Positions 35,457 through 44,376 of a DNA stretch of 62,726 nt are shown here, one piece after another. The stretch is from positions 1 through 62,726 of the forward strand of contig JAJYGT010000095.1 of the NCBI GenBank assembly GCA_021785005.1. Reading direction: 5' to 3'. The stretch is from Actinomycetes bacterium. Its GTDB lineage: Bacteria; Actinomycetota; Acidimicrobiia; Acidimicrobiales; Acidimicrobiaceae. Each line of letters opens with the position of its first letter. Within the stretch, counting starts at the first letter, position 1. A model generated the notes under the pieces. That model was given only the letters and a program-made list of their open reading frames with translations. It was not told where the DNA came from and ran no database searches. The position numbers and the translations under genes were made by a program.

Positions 35457-38249
35457 TTAAAGCGAAAAACTCATACTGTGACCCAAAGTCATCCCCGTTG
35501 CTCGTAGCGATCGCTCCAATGCTTGACCACGCACCGAAAAACTAAGTCCTTTGTCTTGGGAAACCTCATGTCTTTCTCGCGCTGCCCTTTTTAGCATTTG
35601 GGACGAAAACTCGATCAACCATTGTGTCTCTCTTCCACCCGCTAGTGATCGAGAATTTCTAGAGTTTTCTTGCTCTAATTCCTCCAACATTGAACTTAAT
35701 CGCAGCATCGGCGTGCCCTCTTTCGCCGGATCGACCAAAGACTCTGTCTTATTTGGTATCAACGCTGGGCTTGTGATAACAGAGAGCAGTCGCTTATTCA
35801 GCTCGATGCGTTCCGTCGAAGTGAGCATTAGGCGATGTTCAACGGGTTTGGGTAACAAATTAGAAGTCAAAACATCAGCAGAAATATCTCGGCGCAGAGC
35901 AGAGTTGTTATCCTCAAACAACTCGGAAATCGAAATTTCACTTATTTCGCGCGGAGAACCCGTCGGTGGCGCATCCAGTATTTCGGCCTCAGATGTCTGT
36001 TTTGGCAAGAACTTGGAATCCTGGAAAAATCCCAAAGTATTTAGCGCCCTTTTCGCCAAAACCCGGTCTTCGGCATACGCGCGCTCTTGCATTATCGGCG
36101 CGACAACTTGTAGTTCGATTCCATCTTTACGCTGAATTACCGCTCTGACAGGCGAACTCGTGCAATCTAACGATTCTTTCAGAAATTGCAAGGTATCTCC
36201 CGCTGGCGATTCGTAAGAAACCTGTGAAGCTCGAGGTTCCAATTTTAATCCAGACGCACAACTTTTAGACTCTAGTTCATTGGCCACAGTGTTGCTTGTG
36301 CCCAAATCCGCGCCCAAGTGTTCGACTCTTTTCGCAGAATTAAAGATTTTTGTTCGATCTTGTTGCCCGAGTATTTCGTATCGTTTCATGATTGGGGCCA
36401 GTGTCGGGTCAACAAACAACCTTTCAACACTGTTTTCATTGATTTGTAGCGCTTTCTTTTCATGAGCAAACACCTGGTCGCCAATCCAACAAGGGTCTGT
36501 AACGCGCTTTTGGTCTACATCTTTTTTGACAGTTGCCATCATTTGGCTTGTGCTCGCAAAGACTCGCACGTCTGCGCTATCAAGCCTTAGCGTAATTGGA
36601 GGGGCTAAACGACCTTGATCGGGCAAATCAAGGTTCAGACACGTCGTGGAATTTGCCGCTAACAAAGTCCTCCACCCAGAGCCCCGACCGGAAATTTTCT
36701 GCAATTCGTTTTGCTTTCCAATTCTTGTTTGCCCTTTGTCAACCACTACAAGTGTAACGCGTTTATTTGAATCTCTAATTAGCTCGCGAACTCTCACCGG
36801 ATCTAGTGACGGTGAAGCAAGTATCACTTTGTTGGACAGATCATTCCGATACCCCTCTAGCGGCAACTCCCAAAGGCTATTAAACACGGTCTTACCCACT
36901 GTATTTGGCGTTATACCGGGATCATCGTGACAGCGAAACAGTGACTTGCCCCTGGCGGCTCGCAGATAGTCCTCAAGCACGATTGAGTCGGAATCTTTTG
37001 ACATGATCTGAAAATAAGGCCCTAACGTTCCCCGCGGAGATTTTTGCAAGGTTTCTACAAAATCCCTGACAACGGTGGCTGGGTAGATGCGTTCCATGAT
37101 GGGTATATTCCTAAAACTACACGGACGCGCCACCTCAAAGGCGCTAAAATTATTTTCGCTCGTGAGATTCAATAATTGTTCATCTAGTAGGAAGTGCTCC
37201 GCATGCCCAGCCTTTCCACCTTGAAACTGATCGGTTAAGTCACCATTCAAACTAGCTAACGTTGAGTAATCAAGTCCGTTTTCATTAGCTCGGTTTAGCA
37301 AACGCTTTTCGACCGCATCGATTTCATCCTGAAGCAAATGTTCTTGTAATGTAAACGCATTTCCCACGTATAGATCCCCTCGGCTAGACGACATAGCACG
37401 CCATCTATAACACAATTCCTCCAAAGAACTTTGTGTCGGCTTTTCGTTACGTGTCGAAATAGAAGCGATTTTTCGAGCCCGAGAACTGGTAAAACCCCGT
37501 TTATCGAGCGCATCAGTTATATCTTTCGTGCGGGTCGAAAAAATTCCGGTGCTGGCAAGCGCCTTTGAAACTTGAAACAGCGAAGCATCTTGATTACTGT
37601 TCGATGGAAAAATCTCTAAAAAACTGTGTATGGGTTTACATGCTTCAAGTGAGTTCAATTCATACCCTAGTCTCTTGAAGTACGTGAGGGTAAATGCTTC
37701 TGACCCGTACTGCATCGGTAGCAGCGGTATTGCCCTTGCTCCGCCCGATGCATCAAGAGCAGAATTAGCCAAAAGTACATGCGAGTGCAGATGCGGATCC
37801 ATGGATCGCGAAATTAGATGGGTAAATTCCACGGCTCCAAAAGCATCCCCTTTTTCATACGAGACACAACCTGACCGAGTTCGTTTTACCCACACAAATT
37901 CATCTAATACTTGTTTGAGGGTTACACTTACTGCTTGGCGATGAGCAGCAATTATCCGATCTCTATCAGGTTTAGCGGCAATCGCGACTGACACAGAAAG
38001 CCATTTCGGCGCTGGAAACACCAGTTCGATCGCCCGATTACTGCGTCTATCATTCGCCTGAAGGTGAAAGCCTTGGATAAGTTTTTTTTCTTGATCGTTT
38101 AGTGATCCAAAGTCAATACCTAACGCCATTGGATCGAACCACCTAGGTCGCAATTGGTCGACGTTAGATCGATCCTGAGTTAACATGTTGACCTCTCGCC
38201 AATAGTAACTTAGGTCCAGATTCTTACGCGGAGTTATAATAATTGGCAT
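35457..38249 (-). CDS. Orphan MobF/TrwC-like relaxase with degenerate helicase region
   Basis: A 930-residue protein. Its first 300 residues match the TrwC relaxase domain: paired Tyr15-Tyr16 (LSYYW), ELVFPAPKWLSVSVA, and the three-His metal motif in SMDPHLHSHVLLANS. In conjugative relaxases this domain nicks oriT and stays bound through the tyrosine. The following part is where TraI/TrwC proteins have a superfamily 1 helicase. Here no intact Walker A is found (nearest is TPNTVGKTVF) and the DEAD-like Walker B is not recognisable. The last 300 residues look disordered. No coupling protein, type IV secretion or plasmid gene is nearby. The ATG at 38249 has AAGG eight bases upstream. Possibly a relic of an integrated element, or a repurposed nickase. 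Confidence 0.8.
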   Translation of the reverse strand: MPIIITPRKNLDLSYYWREVNMLTQDRSNVDQLRPRWFDPMALGIDFGSLNDQEKKLIQGFHLQANDRRSNRAIELVFPAPKWLSVSVAIAAKPDRDRIIAAHRQAVSVTLKQVLDEFVWVKRTRSGCVSYEKGDAFGAVEFTHLISRSMDPHLHSHVLLANSALDASGGARAIPLLPMQYGSEAFTLTYFKRLGYELNSLEACKPIHSFLEIFPSNSNQDASLFQVSKALASTGIFSTRTKDITDALDKRGFTSSRARKIASISTRNEKPTQSSLEELCYRWRAMSSSRGDLYVGNAFTLQEHLLQDEIDAVEKRLLNRANENGLDYSTLASLNGDLTDQFQGGKAGHAEHFLLDEQLLNLTSENNFSAFEVARPCSFRNIPIMERIYPATVVRDFVETLQKSPRGTLGPYFQIMSKDSDSIVLEDYLRAARGKSLFRCHDDPGITPNTVGKTVFNSLWELPLEGYRNDLSNKVILASPSLDPVRVRELIRDSNKRVTLVVVDKGQTRIGKQNELQKISGRGSGWRTLLAANSTTCLNLDLPDQGRLAPPITLRLDSADVRVFASTSQMMATVKKDVDQKRVTDPCWIGDQVFAHEKKALQINENSVERLFVDPTLAPIMKRYEILGQQDRTKIFNSAKRVEHLGADLGTSNTVANELESKSCASGLKLEPRASQVSYESPAGDTLQFLKESLDCTSSPVRAVIQRKDGIELQVVAPIMQERAYAEDRVLAKRALNTLGFFQDSKFLPKQTSEAEILDAPPTGSPREISEISISELFEDNNSALRRDISADVLTSNLLPKPVEHRLMLTSTERIELNKRLLSVITSPALIPNKTESLVDPAKEGTPMLRLSSMLEELEQENSRNSRSLAGGRETQWLIEFSSQMLKRAARERHEVSQDKGLSFSVRGQALERSLRATGMTLGHSMSFSL

Positions 38250-38417
38250 TCTGTACGCCTTAGATATCACGAGTTTGTCTGCTGCAACCTTCTGGTAAGG
38301 TAAATGGGGTCAGACACCAAAATCTCTTGAATAGTGGCCAAAAAGCAAATCTTGACCAGATGATCTTTGCCCAAACAAAGTCGATAAGATCGAAAAGTTA
38401 AAAAGATTTTACCAACG

Positions 38418-39698
38418 CTAGGTAAGTGGAATCACTCGAGCAGCCTCTACGTCTGCAGGAAGAACTTTCGACAATCGACTAGCCAACACCGCAGTAGTTG
38501 CGCTACCGAGGATTAAAGGCGTAATCCACGCCCAAGATATCCCCGTTGAAAGCAATAAAGCACCTAAAGGTGGAGATACCAAACCCGCCAAGGGCCACAT
38601 AGCTGAAGTAATAGCATTATATCTACCTCTTAGACTCTCTTCAGCAAGGTCATTCACCAGCATTGAAGCAACGGGGGAAAATACGGTTTCTGCCAGGCCA
38701 AACACAGCCATGGACAGTAACAAAAATGCGTCGCTAGGCAACCCGCGTACGCGGCTCGATCCTGCCACAGCACCCAGAATCCACGACACGGCCCAGATGG
38801 CGCCAGCTATTGCGAGCGCCTTGGATCTTTTTACTCGATCTACCATTCTGGATACAGGTAATTGCACAAAAACGATAACTGCTGTATCAACTGCGAATGC
38901 AAACCCCACAACTCGTGGTGTTGCACCACCAAACTGAGTGGCGTAAGCTGACCATCCCGACTCGAGTTGAGCGAAACCAAAAAACACAAAGCCAAAATGT
39001 ATCACCACATATCGGCGAAAAGCTTTATTAGACATTACCAACATATAGGAACTTCTTTTTTGTGAATGTGTTATCTTCTTCGGTGAATCTAAAGGACTAA
39101 TCTTTTGCTTGTCTCGGTTCTGCACCTGCCAGCGCTTGAATGCGACATTTAGAACTACTACCGAAATCATTAGAATCAACGCGTCCGCCAAATACACTTT
39201 CACGTATGAAGACTGGTCGTATAGATGGATCAAGCTTCCAGAGATAATTCCACCCAATCCTATGCCCGCATTCAAGACTGTTAGCTGCAAAGCGAAAGAC
39301 TTAGTCCGATTGGTTGGGCTTACGAGGCCAGATAACAAAGCAAACTGCGATGGCCAAAAAATTGCTGGACCAATGCCCGATATAGAGACAGCTAGTAACG
39401 CGGTTACTCTATTTGAAATCAGAGCAAGCGCCACTGCTCCCACCGATTGAAGAACAATTCCTGCTTTAAGTGCCCCTAGTGCCCCTATCCGATCAATCGT
39501 AGCGCCAGCTAACGAGGATGCTAATAGGCCCGTAACTCCCGCCGCCACCAAAAACAGTCCGACCGTTGTCAGTGGTATGTGCAACGCATCGTGCAGGTAC
39601 ACCATTAGATAGGACAATACCAAACCTTGGCCGATTGACGCTAAACCAATCGTAACAAAAAAGTATCCAAGGCGACGTGTCGTCATTTCGTCACTCAA
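38418..39698 (-). CDS. Major facilitator superfamily transporter
   Basis: A 426-residue membrane protein with about twelve helices. The loop between helices 2 and 3 reads LAGATIDRIGALGALK, the MFS motif A, and a similar PVSRMVDRVKRSKAL loop appears between helices 8 and 9. The layout suggests a drug or metabolite exporter of the DHA1 kind, but the substrate is unknown. The TTG start shown (39698) may instead be the ATG four codons later. It stands alone between the relaxase and the DUF6295/hydrolase pair. Confidence 0.85.
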   Translation of the reverse strand: MSDEMTTRRLGYFFVTIGLASIGQGLVLSYLMVYLHDALHIPLTTVGLFLVAAGVTGLLASSLAGATIDRIGALGALKAGIVLQSVGAVALALISNRVTALLAVSISGIGPAIFWPSQFALLSGLVSPTNRTKSFALQLTVLNAGIGLGGIISGSLIHLYDQSSYVKVYLADALILMISVVVLNVAFKRWQVQNRDKQKISPLDSPKKITHSQKRSSYMLVMSNKAFRRYVVIHFGFVFFGFAQLESGWSAYATQFGGATPRVVGFAFAVDTAVIVFVQLPVSRMVDRVKRSKALAIAGAIWAVSWILGAVAGSSRVRGLPSDAFLLLSMAVFGLAETVFSPVASMLVNDLAEESLRGRYNAITSAMWPLAGLVSPPLGALLLSTGISWAWITPLILGSATTAVLASRLSKVLPADVEAARVIPLT

Positions 39699-39870
39699 CT
39701 TCTTTTGCCAAAGTAACTCAGCAAGACCTCACACCGATGCCAAGGATAGACCGGACGCGCTGCCCCAATGATCCAAACATAAACTTCGATCCAGAGCCTC
39801 CCACGGTCGATCCGAGCCACTAATATTAGCTAGATGCCAAGGTCATACTCATGACAACGTTGCATTCACC

Positions 39871-40125
39871 TCAAAGATCCCCTACCTGATCTAGAATCGC
39901 AAGTATTGCCTGAGCCATGGCTCTTGCAGACTCCTTTGAGAGTTCGAGTCCAATTCTTTGATCTGGCCCATAGTTCGAATTGCGAAAATCGATATTCAAA
40001 CTATGTTCATGCGCAAAATGTACCGGATGATCAAAATAAACTACCGTCTCGTCGACATCCGTCCACCCATTACTTGTCTTAGCGCTGCCTTTGGTCCTCA
40101 ATATCTCGGTGATATACGTGCACAT
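39871..40125 (-). CDS. Small DUF6295-like protein
   Basis: An 84-residue protein without known function. The opening MCTYITEILRTKGSA, the DHPVHFAHEHSLNIDFRN centre and the C-terminal helix ESARAMAQAILAIL match what I recall of the DUF6295 family, which is common in actinobacteria and often beside alpha/beta hydrolases. Its ATG follows directly after the TAA stop of the dienelactone hydrolase gene, so translation is probably coupled and the two products may work together. Confidence 0.75.
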   Translation of the reverse strand: MCTYITEILRTKGSAKTSNGWTDVDETVVYFDHPVHFAHEHSLNIDFRNSNYGPDQRIGLELSKESARAMAQAILAILDQVGDL

Positions 40126-40881
40126 TTAGAAACCACTCCCCAGCTTGGAGTTAAAGAAGTTCTCTATAAGGATCCACGCGCTCGTTGCAGCTTCGACTCG
40201 ATATGATGGGCGAGCAGGATCAAAGAATGCATGACCAGCGTCATCGAACGAGTGAAAGTCAAAGTCTTTTCCATTAGCTTCAAGTTGTTTTGCTAACAGT
40301 GCCACGCTATCTGGCGACGGGAACTTATCCTCGACTCCAAAAAGCCCCAAGAGACTACAAGAAAGGTTTGGGAGTTGGTCAGAGATTGGAGTAACGTTCA
40401 TCTGGTATTGCGCTGGTGGTTGCTCCACTACGAATGCACCATAGCAGTCCACTGCGGCGTTAAATGGGATATTACATGCAGACAGCAAGGATTGACGCCC
40501 GCCGGAGCAATACCCGATGACGCCACATTTGCCGTTTGAATTTGATAGCATCAGCACAAACTCTCTTGCAGCAGAAACATCTCCAATGAGCCTCGCATCA
40601 GGCACACCGCCAGCAGCCCTAGTTGCAGCTGACGCATCTTCACTAGAGGCTCCTGGAGCTTCCCTGTAATTCAAATTCACCATTACAGCATTAAAACCCA
40701 TTTCCGCGAAGCGTCGAACAATTTCCTTGGTCGAACGATCGAACCCTGGCATGTGATGTATCACGACCACAGAACCAACGTTTACCTCAGTAAGTGGTCG
40801 AGCGAGGTATGCTTCGACGATGTCGCCGCCGTACCCGGGAAAATACACTCGCTCTGCAAAAATCGTGTCAGTTCTAGACAT
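40126..40881 (-). CDS. Dienelactone hydrolase-family protein
   Basis: A 251-residue alpha/beta hydrolase. The nucleophile is a cysteine in GVIGYCSGGRQSL, as in dienelactone hydrolases; the acid is likely the Asp in FGVEDKFPSP and the base the His in DDAGHAFFDP. VVIHHMPGFDRSTKE is the oxyanion segment. Family members open lactone rings in aromatic degradation or act on other esters; the physiological substrate is open. The ATG at 40881 is seven bases after GAAAGG; the frame extends 17 codons upstream without support. Co-transcribed with the DUF6295-like gene. Confidence 0.9.
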   Translation of the reverse strand: MSRTDTIFAERVYFPGYGGDIVEAYLARPLTEVNVGSVVVIHHMPGFDRSTKEIVRRFAEMGFNAVMVNLNYREAPGASSEDASAATRAAGGVPDARLIGDVSAAREFVLMLSNSNGKCGVIGYCSGGRQSLLSACNIPFNAAVDCYGAFVVEQPPAQYQMNVTPISDQLPNLSCSLLGLFGVEDKFPSPDSVALLAKQLEANGKDFDFHSFDDAGHAFFDPARPSYRVEAATSAWILIENFFNSKLGSGF

Positions 40882-41020
40882 AATGAAACCTTTCAAGAAT
40901 TTTATTGAAGTAAAACATAAACAAAACGTCAAACCCAGCTATCAAACAACTAAATTTCCAGTGCCTTAGGTGCGCCTGACCTGACAACATACTGGACAAT
41001 AGGCTTATACATGCAACTCA

Positions 41021-43003
41021 TCAATTTATGCTGAACCGCTCGTAGATAGCGTCTAGGTCCGAAACACAACTTTCTACCTGGATCTTTGGCCACGCCACTA
41101 CCACATCGCCTGCAGCACCAGCTACTAGGTTGGCCAACCATTTCCGCGACGCCACGTTTATCAAAAAAAGCTCATTTCCGCTTGAATCAACAATTCCAAG
41201 GGCCTTATAGGGAACTAATTCCAACCTCCAGCTTTTACCTGGCTTGCAACCAACCACCGTTAGGTTGCCTTCCCTGAAATCGTCGCTATCTAGTGAAAAT
41301 GCTGAGAGCGTAACATCTTCTTGGGTGGGAGGTCGCGTAATCTCCGTGTCTAAAATCTCAAGCGAATCGATGCGGTCTAATCGAAAACTTCGCACTCCCT
41401 CGGAAATGTGACAAAATGCACGCAAATACCAGTACTCACCAGCACTAAAAAGCAGATAGGGATCGACCTGCCTCCGCGACACGGCAGCTCTTGATTCCGC
41501 AAAATAGTCAAACGAAATTTGAAGTCGGCTGTCAATTGCAACGCGAATATCTGCAAAGTTACGTTGCCCCATAAAATTAATTACCAGTGAGTCATCGAAA
41601 TCCAACGAAAAGTCGTATGTCTCAAAAATTTTCTGGAGCGCACTTTCGAGGAACTCGCGCCCTTCAAATCCGCCGGTGGTAAGTACCAACTTGGCAGAAA
41701 GTGCAATTACGAACAAATCATCGTAGTTCAGGGTTAATCCAACCCCAAATTGATCAGATATCTCGGATATAATTTGTTCGCCATCAACAATAATATCGAT
41801 CAAGCTCTCAGGAGAAAATGGAGGTAATCCACAACAAGCTACCCTTTCAAGTAATGTTCCAACAGCTGCTGGTTTGATGTCGAACAAGTTAGCAATCTCC
41901 TTGGTGGTGGTCCGCGGATTTCTTTGTAACCACGCAAGCAACGCCATGACTCGCTTAAATTGGGTGATAACCGTTTCAGCCGATCTGCGCTTCGATTCCA
42001 GATCTGTGTCGTAATCAGGAATGATCGTTTGAGACAAAACTTGCGGGTCAATTACCGCCAAGCTATCAATCGCTTTATGCTGTGCTTGCCTAGCCAGGTT
42101 TAACTTGGAAACCAAATCTTGACGTATCTCCACAGGTCCCACCACGCGAAATTTGTCGCCAAACTCCAGAATTGTCGCCAACAACGCTGATGGGGCTCCC
42201 ACCTTTACTGTACAAGAAGTTTTACCGGCATTTTCATGCACGTTATCGAGCTCAAGAAACTTATCCTGTACAAAAACTTTTAGTTCACTGGCAAACTCGA
42301 TACTAACAACTGAAAGGTCACCTTCAACAAGGGCTAACCTCCTGGTTGGTATCGCCGACGCCACATCAACTGTCTCGTCTCGCAAGAAATGAGACTCCGT
42401 ACGAATCACTTCATGCTGGATCAAATCCACCCGGAAACTTTTTACGATCTTGGAATTCGTCTCCTTGCCAACTAAGTACCAATTGCCCCATCTAAATACG
42501 ACGCCATAAGGAACAACCAGTCGTTGTTTGTCCGAATAAAAAAAAGACACTTGTTCCGACGCATTTATGGCCTGAAACAGCTGTACAACTTTTGGGAGTC
42601 TGGGTACAGATGCAAGTTCGACCATTTCCCCGTCAAAGACACATCCCAATTTCCTAGCTGATTCTAGAGCTGTCTCTTGCCCAAACCGAACGCACGCCAT
42701 AGCACCTGAAAGCGCGAGAGCCTCGTCTAAAGATAACGACGGGGCAAGGCGCGTCTGGCTTGGCGTTTCTACGTAATACGCATCGGTGCCGTTAAACGAG
42801 CTACGCGTTGTGGTTATCGGTAAACCAAGAGTTCGGAGGTCTCTTTTCGCACGTTCAAACGCCTGTCGACGCGCTTCGTGAGACTCAGGAAATCCACCTA
42901 CCTGTGAAGTAATCTCAGTTAACGTGAGGGGCGACTTCGAATTGATCAATAAAAGATATAGATTTACTAACCTAGAAAGCGAATCTGTGGAACTCATTAG
43001 CAT
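41021..43003 (-). CDS. Fused PafB-PafC WYL-domain transcriptional regulator
   Basis: A 660-residue protein made of two tandem copies of an HTH plus WYL-domain unit. The first unit (about 1-320) has the helix-turn-helix SRLVNLYLLLINSKSPLTL and a WYL core (SFFYSDKQRLVVPYGVVF, RWGNWYLVGKE). The second (about 345-660) has FKRVMALLAWLQRNPRTTTK and a core in QISFDYFAES, QVDPYLLF and EYWYLRAFC. PafB and PafC are normally two genes next to the proteasome/Pup ligase locus and together activate the LexA-independent DNA-damage response, probably sensing single-stranded DNA through WYL. Natural PafBC fusions are known. No pafA or prc gene is nearby here. Two unrelated WYL regulators fused is the alternative. 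Confidence 0.88.
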   Translation of the reverse strand: MLMSSTDSLSRLVNLYLLLINSKSPLTLTEITSQVGGFPESHEARRQAFERAKRDLRTLGLPITTTRSSFNGTDAYYVETPSQTRLAPSLSLDEALALSGAMACVRFGQETALESARKLGCVFDGEMVELASVPRLPKVVQLFQAINASEQVSFFYSDKQRLVVPYGVVFRWGNWYLVGKETNSKIVKSFRVDLIQHEVIRTESHFLRDETVDVASAIPTRRLALVEGDLSVVSIEFASELKVFVQDKFLELDNVHENAGKTSCTVKVGAPSALLATILEFGDKFRVVGPVEIRQDLVSKLNLARQAQHKAIDSLAVIDPQVLSQTIIPDYDTDLESKRRSAETVITQFKRVMALLAWLQRNPRTTTKEIANLFDIKPAAVGTLLERVACCGLPPFSPESLIDIIVDGEQIISEISDQFGVGLTLNYDDLFVIALSAKLVLTTGGFEGREFLESALQKIFETYDFSLDFDDSLVINFMGQRNFADIRVAIDSRLQISFDYFAESRAAVSRRQVDPYLLFSAGEYWYLRAFCHISEGVRSFRLDRIDSLEILDTEITRPPTQEDVTLSAFSLDSDDFREGNLTVVGCKPGKSWRLELVPYKALGIVDSSGNELFLINVASRKWLANLVAGAAGDVVVAWPKIQVESCVSDLDAIYERFSIN

Positions 43004-43323
43004 GTGATATTACCAACCAATATCTACCTAATGAGCGTTGAATTTCACATGTTAACTTTAATCTTCATGGAATTCACCGTAAATTTTTGCCAGTCATAAG
43101 GGTGTCTGGGTTAAATTTGTGCTCGAGTCGCTGGTTTTAGAATAGTTGGAGCGAAGTTGGCAGCTTACACGCAATTTTACACACGAACCGAATTTACGCA
43201 TTGCACACTCATTGAGCTTTGATAAATAAGCACTTGTCAGAGAGCGATTAGATCGATAAAATAGTTTGAGCACTTAAATTACTGCAAAATTTTCCATTAC
43301 TATTAGGTTGCAAAGGCTTTGCC
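43004..43323. other. Divergent gap between pafBC and the CtaG-like gene
   Basis: 320 bp that must carry two outward promoters. No gene, RNA or strong dyad was recognised. Confidence 0.4.
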
Positions 43324-44223
43324 GTGCCATACACAACACCCTTTACGTTCAATAGTCATCCACCGATAATTTTGCTGTTAATTTTGCTGTTTGTCGCGTA
43401 CCCAATAACACTCACAGTCACTGTTCGGCGTCGCGCATCCCGAGGGGCAAGTACAAGGACGTATCGTGGAAGTTTGTTTAAGCTTGGGCTAAATAATGCG
43501 TCGAAACAACAGATTGTATGCTTTTATGGCGGAGTATTACTAGGAGCCCTATCTTTATATTGGCCCCTAGGAGACATCGCGAGAAGCTACTCTCTATTCG
43601 TCTATCTCGTTTCCAACTCTATTCTTGCTCTCATTGCGACACCCTTGGTTTTGATAGGATTGCCCAAATGGTTCCTGGTCGAAATCACTCGAGCCAAGCC
43701 TATTGACTGGGTACTCCGTCATTGCGCTCGCGCCGTCACCGCCACCGTATTATTTAGTTTTACGATGATAACTTCGATGCTGCCAACCGTCGTTGAATGG
43801 GAATCGATAAGCACGATAACTTGGGATTTGGTTCACATTTTGATTGTCTTGTCTGCATCTATCATGTGGATGACGGGTTTAAATTTACTGCCTGGCGTAC
43901 GACGAATATCCGCGGCAGGTCGTGTCGGTTTCTTTTTTGCCCAATCACTGCTTCCTAGCTTCCCGGCGGTGGTACTCCTATTTGCAAAACGATCACTTTA
44001 TCGACCGTACCTCTTCGAGGCACATCATTTAGGAATTAACCCGGTGACAGACCAGCAACTTGCCGGTGGTTTAGTCAAGCTGATTTCAATTTTGGTTTTT
44101 TGGTCCGTAGCAGGTATTATCTTGGCCAAGGCCAGCAAAAGCAACGATCTTGGAATTGAGTCAGAACCGATCACCTGGGACGATGTGGAACGCGAATTCC
44201 AACGTTCGACACCGCACCGTTAG
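43324..44223 (+). CDS. CtaG-like (caa3-type) cytochrome c oxidase assembly membrane protein
   Basis: A 299-residue membrane protein with about seven helices, matching the caa3_CtaG family by layout: YWPLGDIARSYSLFVYLVSN, a PLVLIGLP turn, TWDLVHILIVLSASIMWM, and the late LFEAHHLGINPVTDQQLAGG segment with His and Asp/Gln residues. Members assist copper-dependent assembly of cytochrome oxidase, or are of unclear role in actinobacteria. No oxidase genes adjoin it here. The GTG start at 43324 has AAGG seven bases upstream. TypA follows about 150 bp later. Confidence 0.85.
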   Translation: MPYTTPFTFNSHPPIILLLILLFVAYPITLTVTVRRRASRGASTRTYRGSLFKLGLNNASKQQIVCFYGGVLLGALSLYWPLGDIARSYSLFVYLVSNSILALIATPLVLIGLPKWFLVEITRAKPIDWVLRHCARAVTATVLFSFTMITSMLPTVVEWESISTITWDLVHILIVLSASIMWMTGLNLLPGVRRISAAGRVGFFFAQSLLPSFPAVVLLFAKRSLYRPYLFEAHHLGINPVTDQQLAGGLVKLISILVFWSVAGIILAKASKSNDLGIESEPITWDDVEREFQRSTPHR

Positions 44224-44376
44224 TGGTTCCATATTCCGCTACAGCTTCCATTCAAGGATTTAGACAGGTGCGTGAACCGAGTAATCTTACGATTAGGCTG
44301 GACTTGAGCAACCTTGGCCCTCTCATTACTAGATCGTGGCCGGAAATCTTTACCACCTACCCCCTTGGAGATTTAA

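Noticed and set aside
35551-36135. Long plus-strand open frame antisense to the relaxase C-terminus
   Set aside because: Low-complexity Ser/Arg product that mirrors the codon pattern of the real gene on the other strand.
38297-38320. GGGGTCAGACACC sequence, similar to the REP-like GGGGTCAGACCCC motif near some transposons
   Set aside because: Only one copy and no inverted partner found in the window.
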